NCBI GenBank assembly: GCA_045402695.1
Contig: JAWPNA010000454.1
Span: forward strand, 1-13,920
Direction of reading: 5' to 3'
Length of the DNA: 13,920 nucleotides
DNA from: JAWPNA01 sp045402695
GTDB taxonomy: Bacteria > Acidobacteriota > Polarisedimenticolia > JACPZX01 > DASXTC01
Positions 7,509 through 13,920 of the stretch are shown piece by piece; position 1 is the first letter of the stretch; each line of letters opens with the position of its first letter. The notes below the pieces were generated by a model. It was not told the origin of the DNA, ran no database searches, and worked only from the letters and a program-made list of their open reading frames with translations. The position numbers were made by a program, and so were the translations under genes.

Positions 7509-9338
7509 TCACAGTCGTTTGAACACCTCTTCGGCCCGCGCATGATGTTCGGCGCCTGAAGGGCGCCCTTCAGTCACGTTGGTGGCGAAGCCTGGGAATG
7601 GGAAACGGAGTGGAATGGGCGCCGGGATGAGGGGTTGGTCCAAGACCATGGTTCCAGGGAGGAATCTAGTTGCCCGCTCCCGCATCTCCGGGGTCAAGAA
7701 TCGGTACTCGGAGGATTCGGCAGCATCGAGTCGCCCCACCACCTTGATCGCGGCATTGCGGATGATCGCGGGATCGACAGCGCTCGCCGCCTGCTGCGCG
7801 CCGATCAGTAGAACGCCCAGGCTGCGCCCTCGCTCGGCGATATCGACGAGGAGTTCTTTGAGTGGGCTGCGCCCTTCCCGAGGAGCGTACTTGTTGAGCT
7901 CGTCCAGAACGATGAACCTCAGGGGCTCCCGCCCGAGACCCTGCTTCGACTCAAATACCTCATCGAGCAGCGCCCCCACTACGAACCGTTGGGCCGCGTA
8001 GTGCAAGGAGTGGATGTCGACCACCGACACAGCCGCCTGCTGGATATCCACCCGCTGGACGTGTGGCGTGATCAAGTGGCCGATCCGTGGAATGAGGGCC
8101 CACAGCCTACGGAGGAAGGCGTGTGCAGTGGTGGGAGCCACGCGCGCGATCCAGTCGGGATCTTCGTTCTCGACCTTCTCGTCGATGAAGTTCACCAAGT
8201 CGCTAAAGTCCCGGATCAAGATCCCCTCGCCCGCTTCCCGTTCGGGCCGACTCTCGTGGATCACACGGTCGAAGTTGTGGGAGGAATCCGCGGGCGGCTG
8301 CGCCAGAACAACGGCGTCCGGTTCGCCAGCGAGCGGATAGGCATGGCGAGCGAGTTGGAGACGGACTCGCTGTTCGACGAACCCGATCTGGGTTCCGGCT
8401 TCATCCCCTTCGGTGAAACAGAACCTCAGCAAGCCGCGGCGAATAAAGTCGGCGGGGCTCCATCCATACACGGCCACCTCGTCCGATGCCCGCGAGATCA
8501 CGTCGGGGACTGCCGATCCCTGATGGGCTCCCGCAGCACGGGGCGCGTAGAGCCGCACAGACGTGAACGGGCCTGGCTCGTCGACGCTCAGTGTGCTCCA
8601 TCGCTCACGCGCGTCCACGTATCGATCGAACTGAGCATTCGGCCGATCGATCTGCAGCAGGTCTTCACCCTTGACGTTGAACACGAGGGCATGCGTGTCG
8701 GGAGACCGGGTACCTAGGAGACTCCGGCCGGCCGCCGTCTCCATCAACTGGTAAAGCAGGAACAGCGCGTAGGACGTCTTGGTGGCCACCCCCGAGATGC
8801 CGGAGATGTTGACGTGACCGCCCTTCTCGCCGTTCAGGAAGGCGAAGTCGAGGAACACCGGCTCACCCGACTGATCCAATCCTGCCGCCAGCGGCGCGAT
8901 CATCTGATCCAGGAACAGGGCGGAGTTTCGATCGGCTCCCGTTGCCTTGCCGACCGGGGAGCCGGGATCAGGAGCGAGCCACAGTTCGGGGATGCTCCTA
9001 AGGATCTGGACCTCCGCCCGCCTCGCGGTGACGCCCGGCATGGTCAGCTCCTGTGTGATTCGGGCGGTGTCCGTCGCGTACGTAGCACCCTCGATATAGC
9101 CTGTCGCTTCCACAACGATCCCGTAGTGCGAAATGGTGCGCCCATCCGGCAGAGACTGAGCGCAAGTCAGCAGATCGTCGAGTTGAACGACTGCCTCGTC
9201 GGCGAGCGCCACGACGAAGCGTCGGGTGGAAGCAGGCACCGCTCCGTCGATCAACCCGACTGGCTCGCTCGGCGGAGGAACACTTGCGGACCCGTCGGGG
9301 GCCGGCGCGGCGGCGGCGTCGAAGCGATCCTGGTTCAT
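7509..9338 (-). CDS. herA: HerA-like hexameric ATPase / DNA translocase
   Basis: The product has 609 residues. After a Pro/Ala-rich leader (1-35), residues about 38-120 fit the HerA barrel domain. The RecA-like core starts near 160. The P-loop region is SGISGVATKTS (179-189). It keeps the Lys-Thr pair but is not canonical GxxxxGKT: the glycine before the lysine is Thr and one residue is inserted. Walker B is RFIVLDELNKYAP (474-486, D479-E480), followed by the sensor stretch LLIGAQQAASAVD (510-522) and a C-terminal PGTMVLDQP segment, as in DUF87/HerA proteins. HerA is a pump that feeds DNA ends to NurA. The start overlaps the nurA stop (ATGA) and follows a strong purine-rich ribosome site, so nurA and herA are coupled. 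HerA identity is confident; the odd P-loop may be normal for this subfamily. Confidence 0.88.
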   Translation of the reverse strand: MNQDRFDAAAAPAPDGSASVPPPSEPVGLIDGAVPASTRRFVVALADEAVVQLDDLLTCAQSLPDGRTISHYGIVVEATGYIEGATYATDTARITQELTMPGVTARRAEVQILRSIPELWLAPDPGSPVGKATGADRNSALFLDQMIAPLAAGLDQSGEPVFLDFAFLNGEKGGHVNISGISGVATKTSYALFLLYQLMETAAGRSLLGTRSPDTHALVFNVKGEDLLQIDRPNAQFDRYVDARERWSTLSVDEPGPFTSVRLYAPRAAGAHQGSAVPDVISRASDEVAVYGWSPADFIRRGLLRFCFTEGDEAGTQIGFVEQRVRLQLARHAYPLAGEPDAVVLAQPPADSSHNFDRVIHESRPEREAGEGILIRDFSDLVNFIDEKVENEDPDWIARVAPTTAHAFLRRLWALIPRIGHLITPHVQRVDIQQAAVSVVDIHSLHYAAQRFVVGALLDEVFESKQGLGREPLRFIVLDELNKYAPREGRSPLKELLVDIAERGRSLGVLLIGAQQAASAVDPAIIRNAAIKVVGRLDAAESSEYRFLTPEMRERATRFLPGTMVLDQPLIPAPIPLRFPFPGFATNVTEGRPSGAEHHARAEEVFKRL

Positions 9339-10306
9339 GAGTCCGTTCCTCCTCCTCTGAACGAAAGTTGGGCCACAGCGCTTCGAACCGCGCGCTCAGC
9401 GAGTCCAGCGTCACCCAGCAGATGTCGAAGTTGCCGTTCCAGCGCCCCGATCGGCTGCAGGTTCTGCGGCGCCCGAGGATCGAGATGTCTAACTCCGGCG
9501 AACCGAGGGAGCGAGGCCGCAGCGAGATCCGCTGCCTTCCGGGCAGCGGCAAGCCCAGGGGACGCCGGGATTTCGATCCGGACGATCCCCGACCACGGAC
9601 CGGACGATGAGCTTCGCGGTGCGAGTCTCAAGTAGGCAGAGTAGATGTCCTCGCGGCGTCGGAACAACGACGTCCGCTGACCGGGCCCCAGTTCAGGCAC
9701 CCGAGCATGCAACTCCGGCGGAAGCAGCATTCGGTGGTGTGTCTTTACGAGCCCGATTACGGGCAGGTCACGGCTTCGGACGTAGTTGAGAGGACCGTCG
9801 ACAACCGTTAGGTGTCCTGCGTCGCAGAGCTGCTCCGCGAGCTCCCCCTCCGCCTGGCGCATCCGTTGCTGCAATTCGATCAGAGGGCCGTTGGGGTCCT
9901 GGGAGGCTATGGAGTGAGCGCTCCACGCCCATCCCCCGATTTGGGCAGGCAATCGAGCTAACATGCCGGAGCCCCAGATCACTAGCCGCCGAACGGTGCA
10001 GCGCTCGAACCGAGCGCGTAGACCGGGTTCCACAACCACAGCGCCGCAGCCGTGTGCTCCTGCCGCCCCACTGACCGTTTCGCCGTTGTCCACGAGATAG
10101 AGTCGCGCTTCTCCCCGCCGAACGCCATCCACGAAGGCGGCGGCTTGACCGAGCACGGACCCGTCGCCCGCATGCAGGAGGAGCTCCTCGCCATCCTCGA
10201 CCAAGACCACGTCGTCCCCATCCGTGTCATCAGGCACAACCAAATAGGGAGATCCGTAGACGGACGACCAGTCCTCTACGAAGACTCGAGGCGCGTTTTC
10301 GTTCAT
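9335..10306 (-). CDS. nurA: NurA-domain nuclease
   Basis: The product has 323 residues from the ATG at 10306. Features of NurA are an early acidic FVDG (D60-G61), the central VVDGPLNYVR (D170-G171), GLVKTHHRMLLP (185-196) and a late HLDPRAPQNLQPIGALE segment (274-290). In archaea NurA is a 5'-3' nuclease that acts with HerA and Mre11-Rad50 in resecting DNA ends. The start is chosen because AGAGG (10315-10311) lies 4 bases upstream and the ATG overlaps the stop of the preceding small ORF. Upstream in-frame starts at 10330 and 10363 lack a good site. It overlaps herA by four bases, the usual fixed HerA-NurA pairing. Sequence conservation in this family is low, so the call leans on motifs plus context, but both agree. 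Confidence 0.85.
   Translation of the reverse strand: MNENAPRVFVEDWSSVYGSPYLVVPDDTDGDDVVLVEDGEELLLHAGDGSVLGQAAAFVDGVRRGEARLYLVDNGETVSGAAGAHGCGAVVVEPGLRARFERCTVRRLVIWGSGMLARLPAQIGGWAWSAHSIASQDPNGPLIELQQRMRQAEGELAEQLCDAGHLTVVDGPLNYVRSRDLPVIGLVKTHHRMLLPPELHARVPELGPGQRTSLFRRREDIYSAYLRLAPRSSSSGPWSGIVRIEIPASPGLAAARKAADLAAASLPRFAGVRHLDPRAPQNLQPIGALERQLRHLLGDAGLAERAVRSAVAQLSFRGGGTDS
9348..9357 (-). promoter_or_regulatory. Strong ribosome binding site of herA within the nurA 3' end
   Basis: The minus strand reads GAGGAGGAGG from 9357 to 9348, 9 bases before the herA ATG at 9338. It supports this start and coupled translation with nurA. Confidence 0.65.
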
Positions 10307-10452
10307 GAGTCCTCTAGACGGCTCCTCCATGCCAACACAGGGGAATGGACATACGCCTGCCACGGCAAGGAACGGGGCCGTTCGAACTTGCTAGCGAACA
10401 TACGCAACCTCGGTTGTCGCCCCAGTAAGAGTGCGTCCTGGTCCTCCTTCAT
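10303..10452 (-). CDS. Small 49-codon ORF coupled at both ends (unknown function)
   Basis: Between the helicase and nurA an ATG at 10452 opens a 49-residue frame that begins MKEDQDALLLGRQPR and ends RSRLEDS. Its ATG overlaps the helicase TGA as ATGA, and its own TGA overlaps the nurA ATG as ATGA. The frame therefore fills the gap exactly. The product is basic in the middle (FERPRSLPWQAYVHSP), contains three Trp/Tyr residues near the end, and has no signal peptide or membrane helix. About 34 of 49 codons end in G or C, compatible with the genome, though one TTA and one CTA are present. I do not recognise it. The ribosome site upstream is weak. It could be a real adaptor peptide, a translational relay for nurA, or a chance frame. 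Confidence 0.45.
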   Translation of the reverse strand: MKEDQDALLLGRQPRLRMFASKFERPRSLPWQAYVHSPVLAWRSRLEDS

Positions 10453-11327
10453 CGTGGCTTCACTCGACGAGAGTCTCTTATCGCTTGCCTGATCGCGGAG
10501 ATGATGTTCTTCCCGCGGCGTTCAAATCCCAGATCCTGCATTACCTGGGCCAGGACCTCATCCTCGGTTCGTAGCAGTGTGTCCGACTCGATCCACCTGA
10601 CCAAAGACACGAGCTGGCGGTGAGTGTAGTAGCCGATCGGTCGGTTCCCGGGTACCGGCGGGCGGGATGCGCGCATCGGTGACGCCGCAGCGAGAGGAGG
10701 GTCGGGGTCACCGGCCGCCTGCATCGAAGTCGAGCCACCCACGCGGCCGACCTGAGATCCTGCCACATCGTCTCGGTCGGCGGCCTCCACCGCCTCGTTG
10801 TAAGCGGCCAGAGCGGTCGCCGCGGCTACCTCCTTGTTGGCAAACCAGTCTGCGGACCAGATGCGGTGGAACCGCCATCCCAGTCGTTCGAGTTGTTCTT
10901 GGCGCAAGCGATCACGGTCCCTCGCTGTGGGGGTCGAGTGGTAGCTCGCACCGTCGCACTCGATCGCCAGGACGAACTGTCCCTGGCGCCGGGGGTGTTT
11001 GGCTGCGAAGTCGATCCAGTAACCGGAGACGCCCAGCTGCGCGAGGAGGGGGATGCCCTGGCGGGTGAGCGTATCCCGGACGTCGATCTCGAACGGATTG
11101 AGGGCGGGTTTGCTCAACACCCGTTCTCCGAGGCTAGACGCTCCGCTCTCGGCGTACTGCAGGTAGGCGCGAAGGAGCCTTGCGCCCTGGGCCTTGAGCC
11201 GATCGGGGTCCATGTCGGCCGAGCCGAATGACGACACCACCCTTAGTCGCTTTCGGGCTCGTGTCACGGCGACGTTGAGGCGGCGCTCCCCGCCCTCGTT
11301 GTTAATCGGTCCAAAGCGATAGAGCAT
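10449..11327 (-). CDS. C-terminal part of SF1 helicase with Vsr/MTES_1575-type endonuclease domain (split by frameshift)
   Basis: This frame carries the helicase end that the upstream frame has lost. After GRMLYRFGPINNEGGERRLNVAVTRARKRL (motif VI; RFGP and TRAR) it continues into an endonuclease-like domain. That domain has FEIDVRDTLTRQGI, a VSGYWIDFAAKHP segment with the metal-binding Asp, LAIECDGASYH, RDRDRLRQEQLERLGW and HRIWSADWF. These match the Vsr/DUF559-like 'MTES_1575' restriction endonuclease fold common in conflict-system helicases. The tail, LVRWIESDTLLRTEDEVLAQ and the basic C-terminus, matches related helicases. The ATG at 11327 lies inside motif sequence and is not a natural start; I give it only as the first ATG after the frameshift at about 11334. 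The gene ends in an ATGA overlap with the small ORF, so it is the operon's first surviving member. If the frameshift is real, the protein is inactivated. Confidence 0.75.
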   Translation of the reverse strand: MLYRFGPINNEGGERRLNVAVTRARKRLRVVSSFGSADMDPDRLKAQGARLLRAYLQYAESGASSLGERVLSKPALNPFEIDVRDTLTRQGIPLLAQLGVSGYWIDFAAKHPRRQGQFVLAIECDGASYHSTPTARDRDRLRQEQLERLGWRFHRIWSADWFANKEVAAATALAAYNEAVEAADRDDVAGSQVGRVGGSTSMQAAGDPDPPLAAASPMRASRPPVPGNRPIGYYTHRQLVSLVRWIESDTLLRTEDEVLAQVMQDLGFERRGKNIISAIRQAIRDSRRVKPR

Positions 11328-13074
11328 CCGGCCTGTCGGCCGACTTGCTGTAACCAACCGACAAGATGATCGCATCCCGCTCGTCGCCCTGAACGCGTTC
11401 AAGGTTCTTGACGAAGAAGCGCTCCTCCCTTGTCTCTGAGAAGAACTCCTCAAGATCGGGGCGGTCTGCGAGTTCGAGGCGAAGGGCTTCCTCGATTCGG
11501 TTGGCATGCTTGATCCCCATCGTGATGATGCCGAGCGTTTCCTCTGGATGTTCTTGCGCGTGCTCGATGACGAGCCGCACCACCTCGACGACCTCATCCG
11601 AAGCACTCTCCTCCTGCCCAGGTTTACCGGGATGGAACACAACGGGGACATGACCCACGGGCTCACCCCCGCCGACGCCCGGGAAGGTAGTCAGGCTGCG
11701 GTCATAGAGATAGACGTTGGAGAAGGCGATTAGGCGTTCGTCGTGGCTGCGGTAGTGCCAGGCGAGCATGCGGAATGGAAGCAACATCCCGAGGTTCTCA
11801 AGCACCGACTCGAAGCCTTCGGTTGCCGCCAGCGATGGCTGTTCTTCCTGATGCTCCTCTTCCTCCGAAGAGGCGGAGAGGAAGAAGGCCGAAGGCGGAA
11901 GCTGGCGCTCGTCTCCTGCCAACACAAGGCGATCCCCGCGCGCGATTGCCGGCACCGCATCTGCAGGGCGGATCTGACTGGCCTCGTCGAAGACAACCAC
12001 GTCTTTCACACCAATAATGCCCACGCGTTTCCTGGCTTTGTGGTAGAACAGAGTGGCGGGCGTCGATTTCCCACTGGAGACCACAAAGGCTCGGGGGGAG
12101 GTGTTTTTGTACATATAGGTTTTGCCGGTTTCCCGGGGACCCAACTCAATCAAGTTGTAGTTACTCTCGACAAAAGGCACCAACCGTATGAGGAGAAGCT
12201 GTTTTACCCGCTCCTCTAAGCGGTAGGGGTTGTAACCAATGGTTTGCATGAGCAGGTCAATCCACTCCTGGGTGGTGAAGCACTGCCGTTTCTCGACATA
12301 GTCGTCCAGAGAGAGCCGGATAACCTGAAAAGGGCTGAATTCGACAATGTTAAAGGGGTATTTTTTCCTCTTCACTTCATAGGTGCCATCGAACTCGATA
12401 CGCATCGTACCCCAGGCGCCTGTAGTCAGCAGGATATCACCGAACTCTCGTTTCACCCGTTCATTCACACGCACATGGCTGTCGCCCAGGGCTGGCACAT
12501 CCGCCCAGTAATGATCGGTGCGTTGGTCATACGACAGGGTGAGTTGCCCCAGGAAAGTGTATTCCCCTTGTTCCCGGATGCGGCTCTTGATGAGTTCTTT
12601 CTTGCCGCTGTCGACGTAATGTTCTTCGAGGATCCGGTCGATCTTCTGCTGGCCCGGAAGGGGGTCTTTAGGGTCCACGAAACGGGCACAAAGATATTCC
12701 ATGACATAGCGCGGGAATTCCTTATACGCCTCATTCCAGCGCGTCAGAGGTTTCAGTCTGATGGTCACTGGCACTTCCACGTCCTCATCTTCTAAGCCCC
12801 GCAACCGCTCTGGCGCAGAGATGTCAAGCCGGAGATCTTCCGGAGCTACGAGTTTGTGCAGTACAACACCCGCGACCACCATTTCAGGCAGGGAAGCTCC
12901 CCCATGGGCATAGCGCGTATAGCGTCCTTTCTGACGGGTAAACCACGCCCGCCCGATGAGAGCAGTCACGCTGCTGACCCCTTTCTTGCCGCTGTAAGGG
13001 ACCTCAATACCAGCTGGATGTTCCAGGTCACAGAGATAACGATAAAAAAACCTGCTCCTCAGCTTCTGGACCAT
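11302..13074 (-). CDS. Composite ORF: PglZ C-terminus, BrxL N-terminal two thirds, SF1 helicase core
   Basis: One open frame of 590 codons joins three families. Residues about 9-107 continue PglZ: YRYLCDLEHPAGIEVPYSG, then TRYAHGGASLPEMVVAGVVL and the first strands of its C-terminal beta domain. Residues about 108-364 are BrxL, the BREX Lon-like AAA+ protein, with FPRYVMEYLCARFVDP, P-loop GPRETGKT (312-319) and Walker B DVVVFDE (358-364). Residues 363-577 are an SF1 DNA2/Upf1-type helicase: FDEAS (motif II), LAGDERQLPP (motif III), WHYRSH (439-444) and VQGDERDAII (motif V). The helicase lacks its N-terminus and Walker A, and BrxL lacks its second half with the protease domain. The ATG at 13074 is only the first start in frame; the real reading comes from PglZ across the A7 run. 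A working protein is unlikely, and a recombination scar or assembly chimera is more plausible. Confidence 0.8.
   Translation of the reverse strand: MVQKLRSRFFYRYLCDLEHPAGIEVPYSGKKGVSSVTALIGRAWFTRQKGRYTRYAHGGASLPEMVVAGVVLHKLVAPEDLRLDISAPERLRGLEDEDVEVPVTIRLKPLTRWNEAYKEFPRYVMEYLCARFVDPKDPLPGQQKIDRILEEHYVDSGKKELIKSRIREQGEYTFLGQLTLSYDQRTDHYWADVPALGDSHVRVNERVKREFGDILLTTGAWGTMRIEFDGTYEVKRKKYPFNIVEFSPFQVIRLSLDDYVEKRQCFTTQEWIDLLMQTIGYNPYRLEERVKQLLLIRLVPFVESNYNLIELGPRETGKTYMYKNTSPRAFVVSSGKSTPATLFYHKARKRVGIIGVKDVVVFDEASQIRPADAVPAIARGDRLVLAGDERQLPPSAFFLSASSEEEEHQEEQPSLAATEGFESVLENLGMLLPFRMLAWHYRSHDERLIAFSNVYLYDRSLTTFPGVGGGEPVGHVPVVFHPGKPGQEESASDEVVEVVRLVIEHAQEHPEETLGIITMGIKHANRIEEALRLELADRPDLEEFFSETREERFFVKNLERVQGDERDAIILSVGYSKSADRPDALSLWTD
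11334..11334 (-). other. Frameshift (+1) in helicase between motifs V and VI
   Basis: Upstream the frame reads VQGDERDAIILSVGYSKSAD, then runs out of homology and stops at 11302. Removing one base, the A opposite 11334, turns GACAGGCCGG into GACGGCCGG. The frame then continues as GRMLYRFGPINNEGGERRLN, exactly what this family has. The site is not a long homopolymer. Confidence 0.75.
11983..12747 (-). pseudogene. brxL: BrxL fragment (BREX Lon-like AAA+ protein), both ends lost
   Basis: This is the BrxL-derived segment of the composite ORF, about 255 residues of a family usually near 650-700. It has the conserved front part (FPRYVMEYLCARFVDPKDP, EHYVDSGKKELIKSRIRE, LLTTGAWGTMRIEFD, FTTQEWIDLLMQTIGYNP). 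It then carries the AAA+ P-loop in NYNLIELGPRETGKTYMYKN and Walker B in GVKDVVVFDE. BrxL normally continues into the rest of the AAA+ module and a Lon-like protease domain; here the sequence changes to a helicase directly after FDE. At the other end the usual BrxL start codon and first residues are missing and PglZ residues run straight in. BrxL follows pglZ in type I BREX loci, so the order fits a BREX operon with the junction sequences deleted. Confidence 0.75.
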
Positions 13075-13920
13075 CGATGGGAATGCTGTCCTGGTCCACT
13101 AACTCGACAAAGCCATGATCGCTCGTAATCACCACAACGTCGTCCGGACCAACCAGGCGTTTCATTTCAGGCAACACGTCTCGCTCGACCTTCTGGCGAA
13201 TCTTATCGTTGATCTCGCGCAGATCACCCCGTTCGATATGCAGGTTGTCATCGCTGATGTTGAAGACCAGACAGTTGAACTGGCGGACTTTCAGTGCGCG
13301 GAGTTTCTCCCTGCCGGTATCAGTATCCGCATGGTCGATAAAGACCGTCTCCTGTTTCATTTCCCGCTCTGACGTCAGGCCAAAATTGCGCGCCGCCAGG
13401 ATCTGTTCGTCCGGGGTGAAACGCCCACCGAACACTTTCCAGACCGTATCCGGGTAGCCGCCAGCGAAGAGCGCTTTACGGGCCAGTTGGGTATAGGTGG
13501 GCAGGGGAGCCAGCAGGGGCGTTTCCTCCTCGATGGCAAAACTCTGCACCAGAAGCGGCCGAACGACCTCAGTCCAGGTGTCGTAGCGCATACCATCGAA
13601 CAACCACACAAACAGCCGCCGACCTCTGTGTTGCGTTCTACGCGCCAGGGGCCGGAGGAAATGGATCGTCGAGCGCGGATGTTGCAGGTATCCCTGTACA
13701 TTGGCGCGGACCAACTCACCAGCCCTGGTATCCAGTGCCTGCAATCGTGCCAGCGACCGCTGCTGTAGACTATTGAAGAAGCCACGCAGCCGTTCCAACC
13801 GCATCTCGTCGCCGACGACATCGGCCTCCTTACGGGCAAAGGCCAGGGTGAGTTCCACGTGCATGTCACCACCCTCGACATAGGCATCGACCAACGTGCC
13901 AATCTCGTTGGCTTGCGGGA
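13028..13920 (-). CDS. pglZ: PglZ, BREX alkaline-phosphatase-superfamily protein (cut by window edge, frameshifted at 3' end)
   Basis: The frame is open through the right edge; eight further residues (PQANEIGT) precede the first start-like codon at 13894, so the N-terminal half lies outside. Counting from 13894, the phosphatase-superfamily motifs are FVWLFDGMRYDTW (D100, metal site) and PTYTQLARKALFAGG, where the nucleophile Thr is expected. The second metal site is VVVITSDHGFVEL (D259-H260). The frame then ends abruptly as EEQVFLSLSL and stop after an A7/T7 run. With one base fewer it would read EEQVFYRYLCDLEHP and continue the PglZ C-terminus found in the overlapping frame. PglZ is the core BREX component required for phage exclusion and host methylation. 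G+C and codon choice (TAT, GAT, CGT more frequent) differ from the genes to the left. The BREX subtype cannot be set from this piece. Confidence 0.88.
   Translation of the reverse strand, partial: PQANEIGTLVDAYVEGGDMHVELTLAFARKEADVVGDEMRLERLRGFFNSLQQRSLARLQALDTRAGELVRANVQGYLQHPRSTIHFLRPLARRTQHRGRRLFVWLFDGMRYDTWTEVVRPLLVQSFAIEEETPLLAPLPTYTQLARKALFAGGYPDTVWKVFGGRFTPDEQILAARNFGLTSEREMKQETVFIDHADTDTGREKLRALKVRQFNCLVFNISDDNLHIERGDLREINDKIRQKVERDVLPEMKRLVGPDDVVVITSDHGFVELVDQDSIPIDGPEAEEQVFLSLSL
13044..13050 (-). other. pglZ: A7/T7 homopolymer frameshift in pglZ
   Basis: Seven A on the plus strand (T7 in the gene) separate the two pglZ frames. Six T would give QVFYRYLCDLE in one continuous frame. 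It may be a sequencing indel, a true mutation, or a transcriptional slippage site; a bare count of seven does not decide. Confidence 0.75.

Noticed and set aside
7989..9635. Long plus-strand frames opposite herA and nurA
   Set aside because: No family motif, wholly antisense to genes with clear motifs; typical high-GC shadows.
11325..11340. Programmed +1 frameshift in the helicase
   Set aside because: No slippery heptamer or stem-loop is evident at the site; a mutation or assembly error is simpler.
1..13920. CRISPR arrays, tRNA or rRNA genes, insertion sequences
   Set aside because: No regularly spaced repeats beyond the single 17-bp pair, no tRNA/rRNA-like sequence and no transposase motifs were seen by eye on either strand.

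Overview
The window reads as a DNA-processing and phage-defence island from a high-GC bacterium. Hand counts on a few lines give roughly 65% G+C over about 1-11980. The protein styles would fit Actinomycetota or a similar high-GC phylum, but no marker gene fixes the taxon. From about 11980 to the right edge the G+C drops to roughly 50-55% and the genes change to a BREX locus, so the window looks like two joined pieces.

Layout. (1) 1-277, minus: an N-terminally degraded fragment of a DppB/OppB-type ABC permease. (2) 278-579: no convincing gene; it holds a 17-bp direct repeat and an inverted repeat. (3) 580-1557, plus: a DnaQ-type DEDDh 3'-5' exonuclease with a TerB-like tail. Its stop codon overlaps, tail to tail, the stop of the minus-strand operon. 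(4) 1554-10452, minus: a tightly packed operon. In transcription order it runs: a 49-codon small ORF, NurA nuclease, HerA-like ATPase, SbcD (Mre11-like), SbcC (Rad50-like), and a HIRAN/winged-helix/TPR protein. Three junctions are four-base ATGA overlaps at both ends of the small ORF and between nurA and herA; a fourth is between sbcD and sbcC. (5) 10449-11982: the C-terminal two thirds of an SF1 (DNA2/Upf1-type) helicase with a Vsr/MTES_1575-type endonuclease domain. It is split by a +1 frameshift at about 11334. (6) 11983-13920: BREX genes, a BrxL fragment preceded by the C-terminal half of PglZ. PglZ is itself frameshifted in an A7 run at 13044-13050 and runs off the right edge.

Function. 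HerA-NurA plus Mre11-Rad50 is the archaeal DNA end-resection gene set. Here the same four proteins are encoded together in a bacterium-like setting with a helicase-nuclease, a ssDNA-end-type HIRAN protein and a DEDDh exonuclease. I infer a multi-nuclease DNA-end processing or anti-invader module. This grouping is the strongest candidate for a little-described system in the window.

Caution. The ORF at 11302-13074 reads continuously through three sources: PglZ C-terminus, BrxL N-terminal two thirds, SF1 helicase. The BrxL/helicase switch falls exactly at a shared Walker B sequence. Together with the two frameshifts and the composition change, this points to either a recombination scar or an assembly chimera. 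The BREX part should not be assumed to be linked to the HerA/SbcCD operon until the junction is confirmed.
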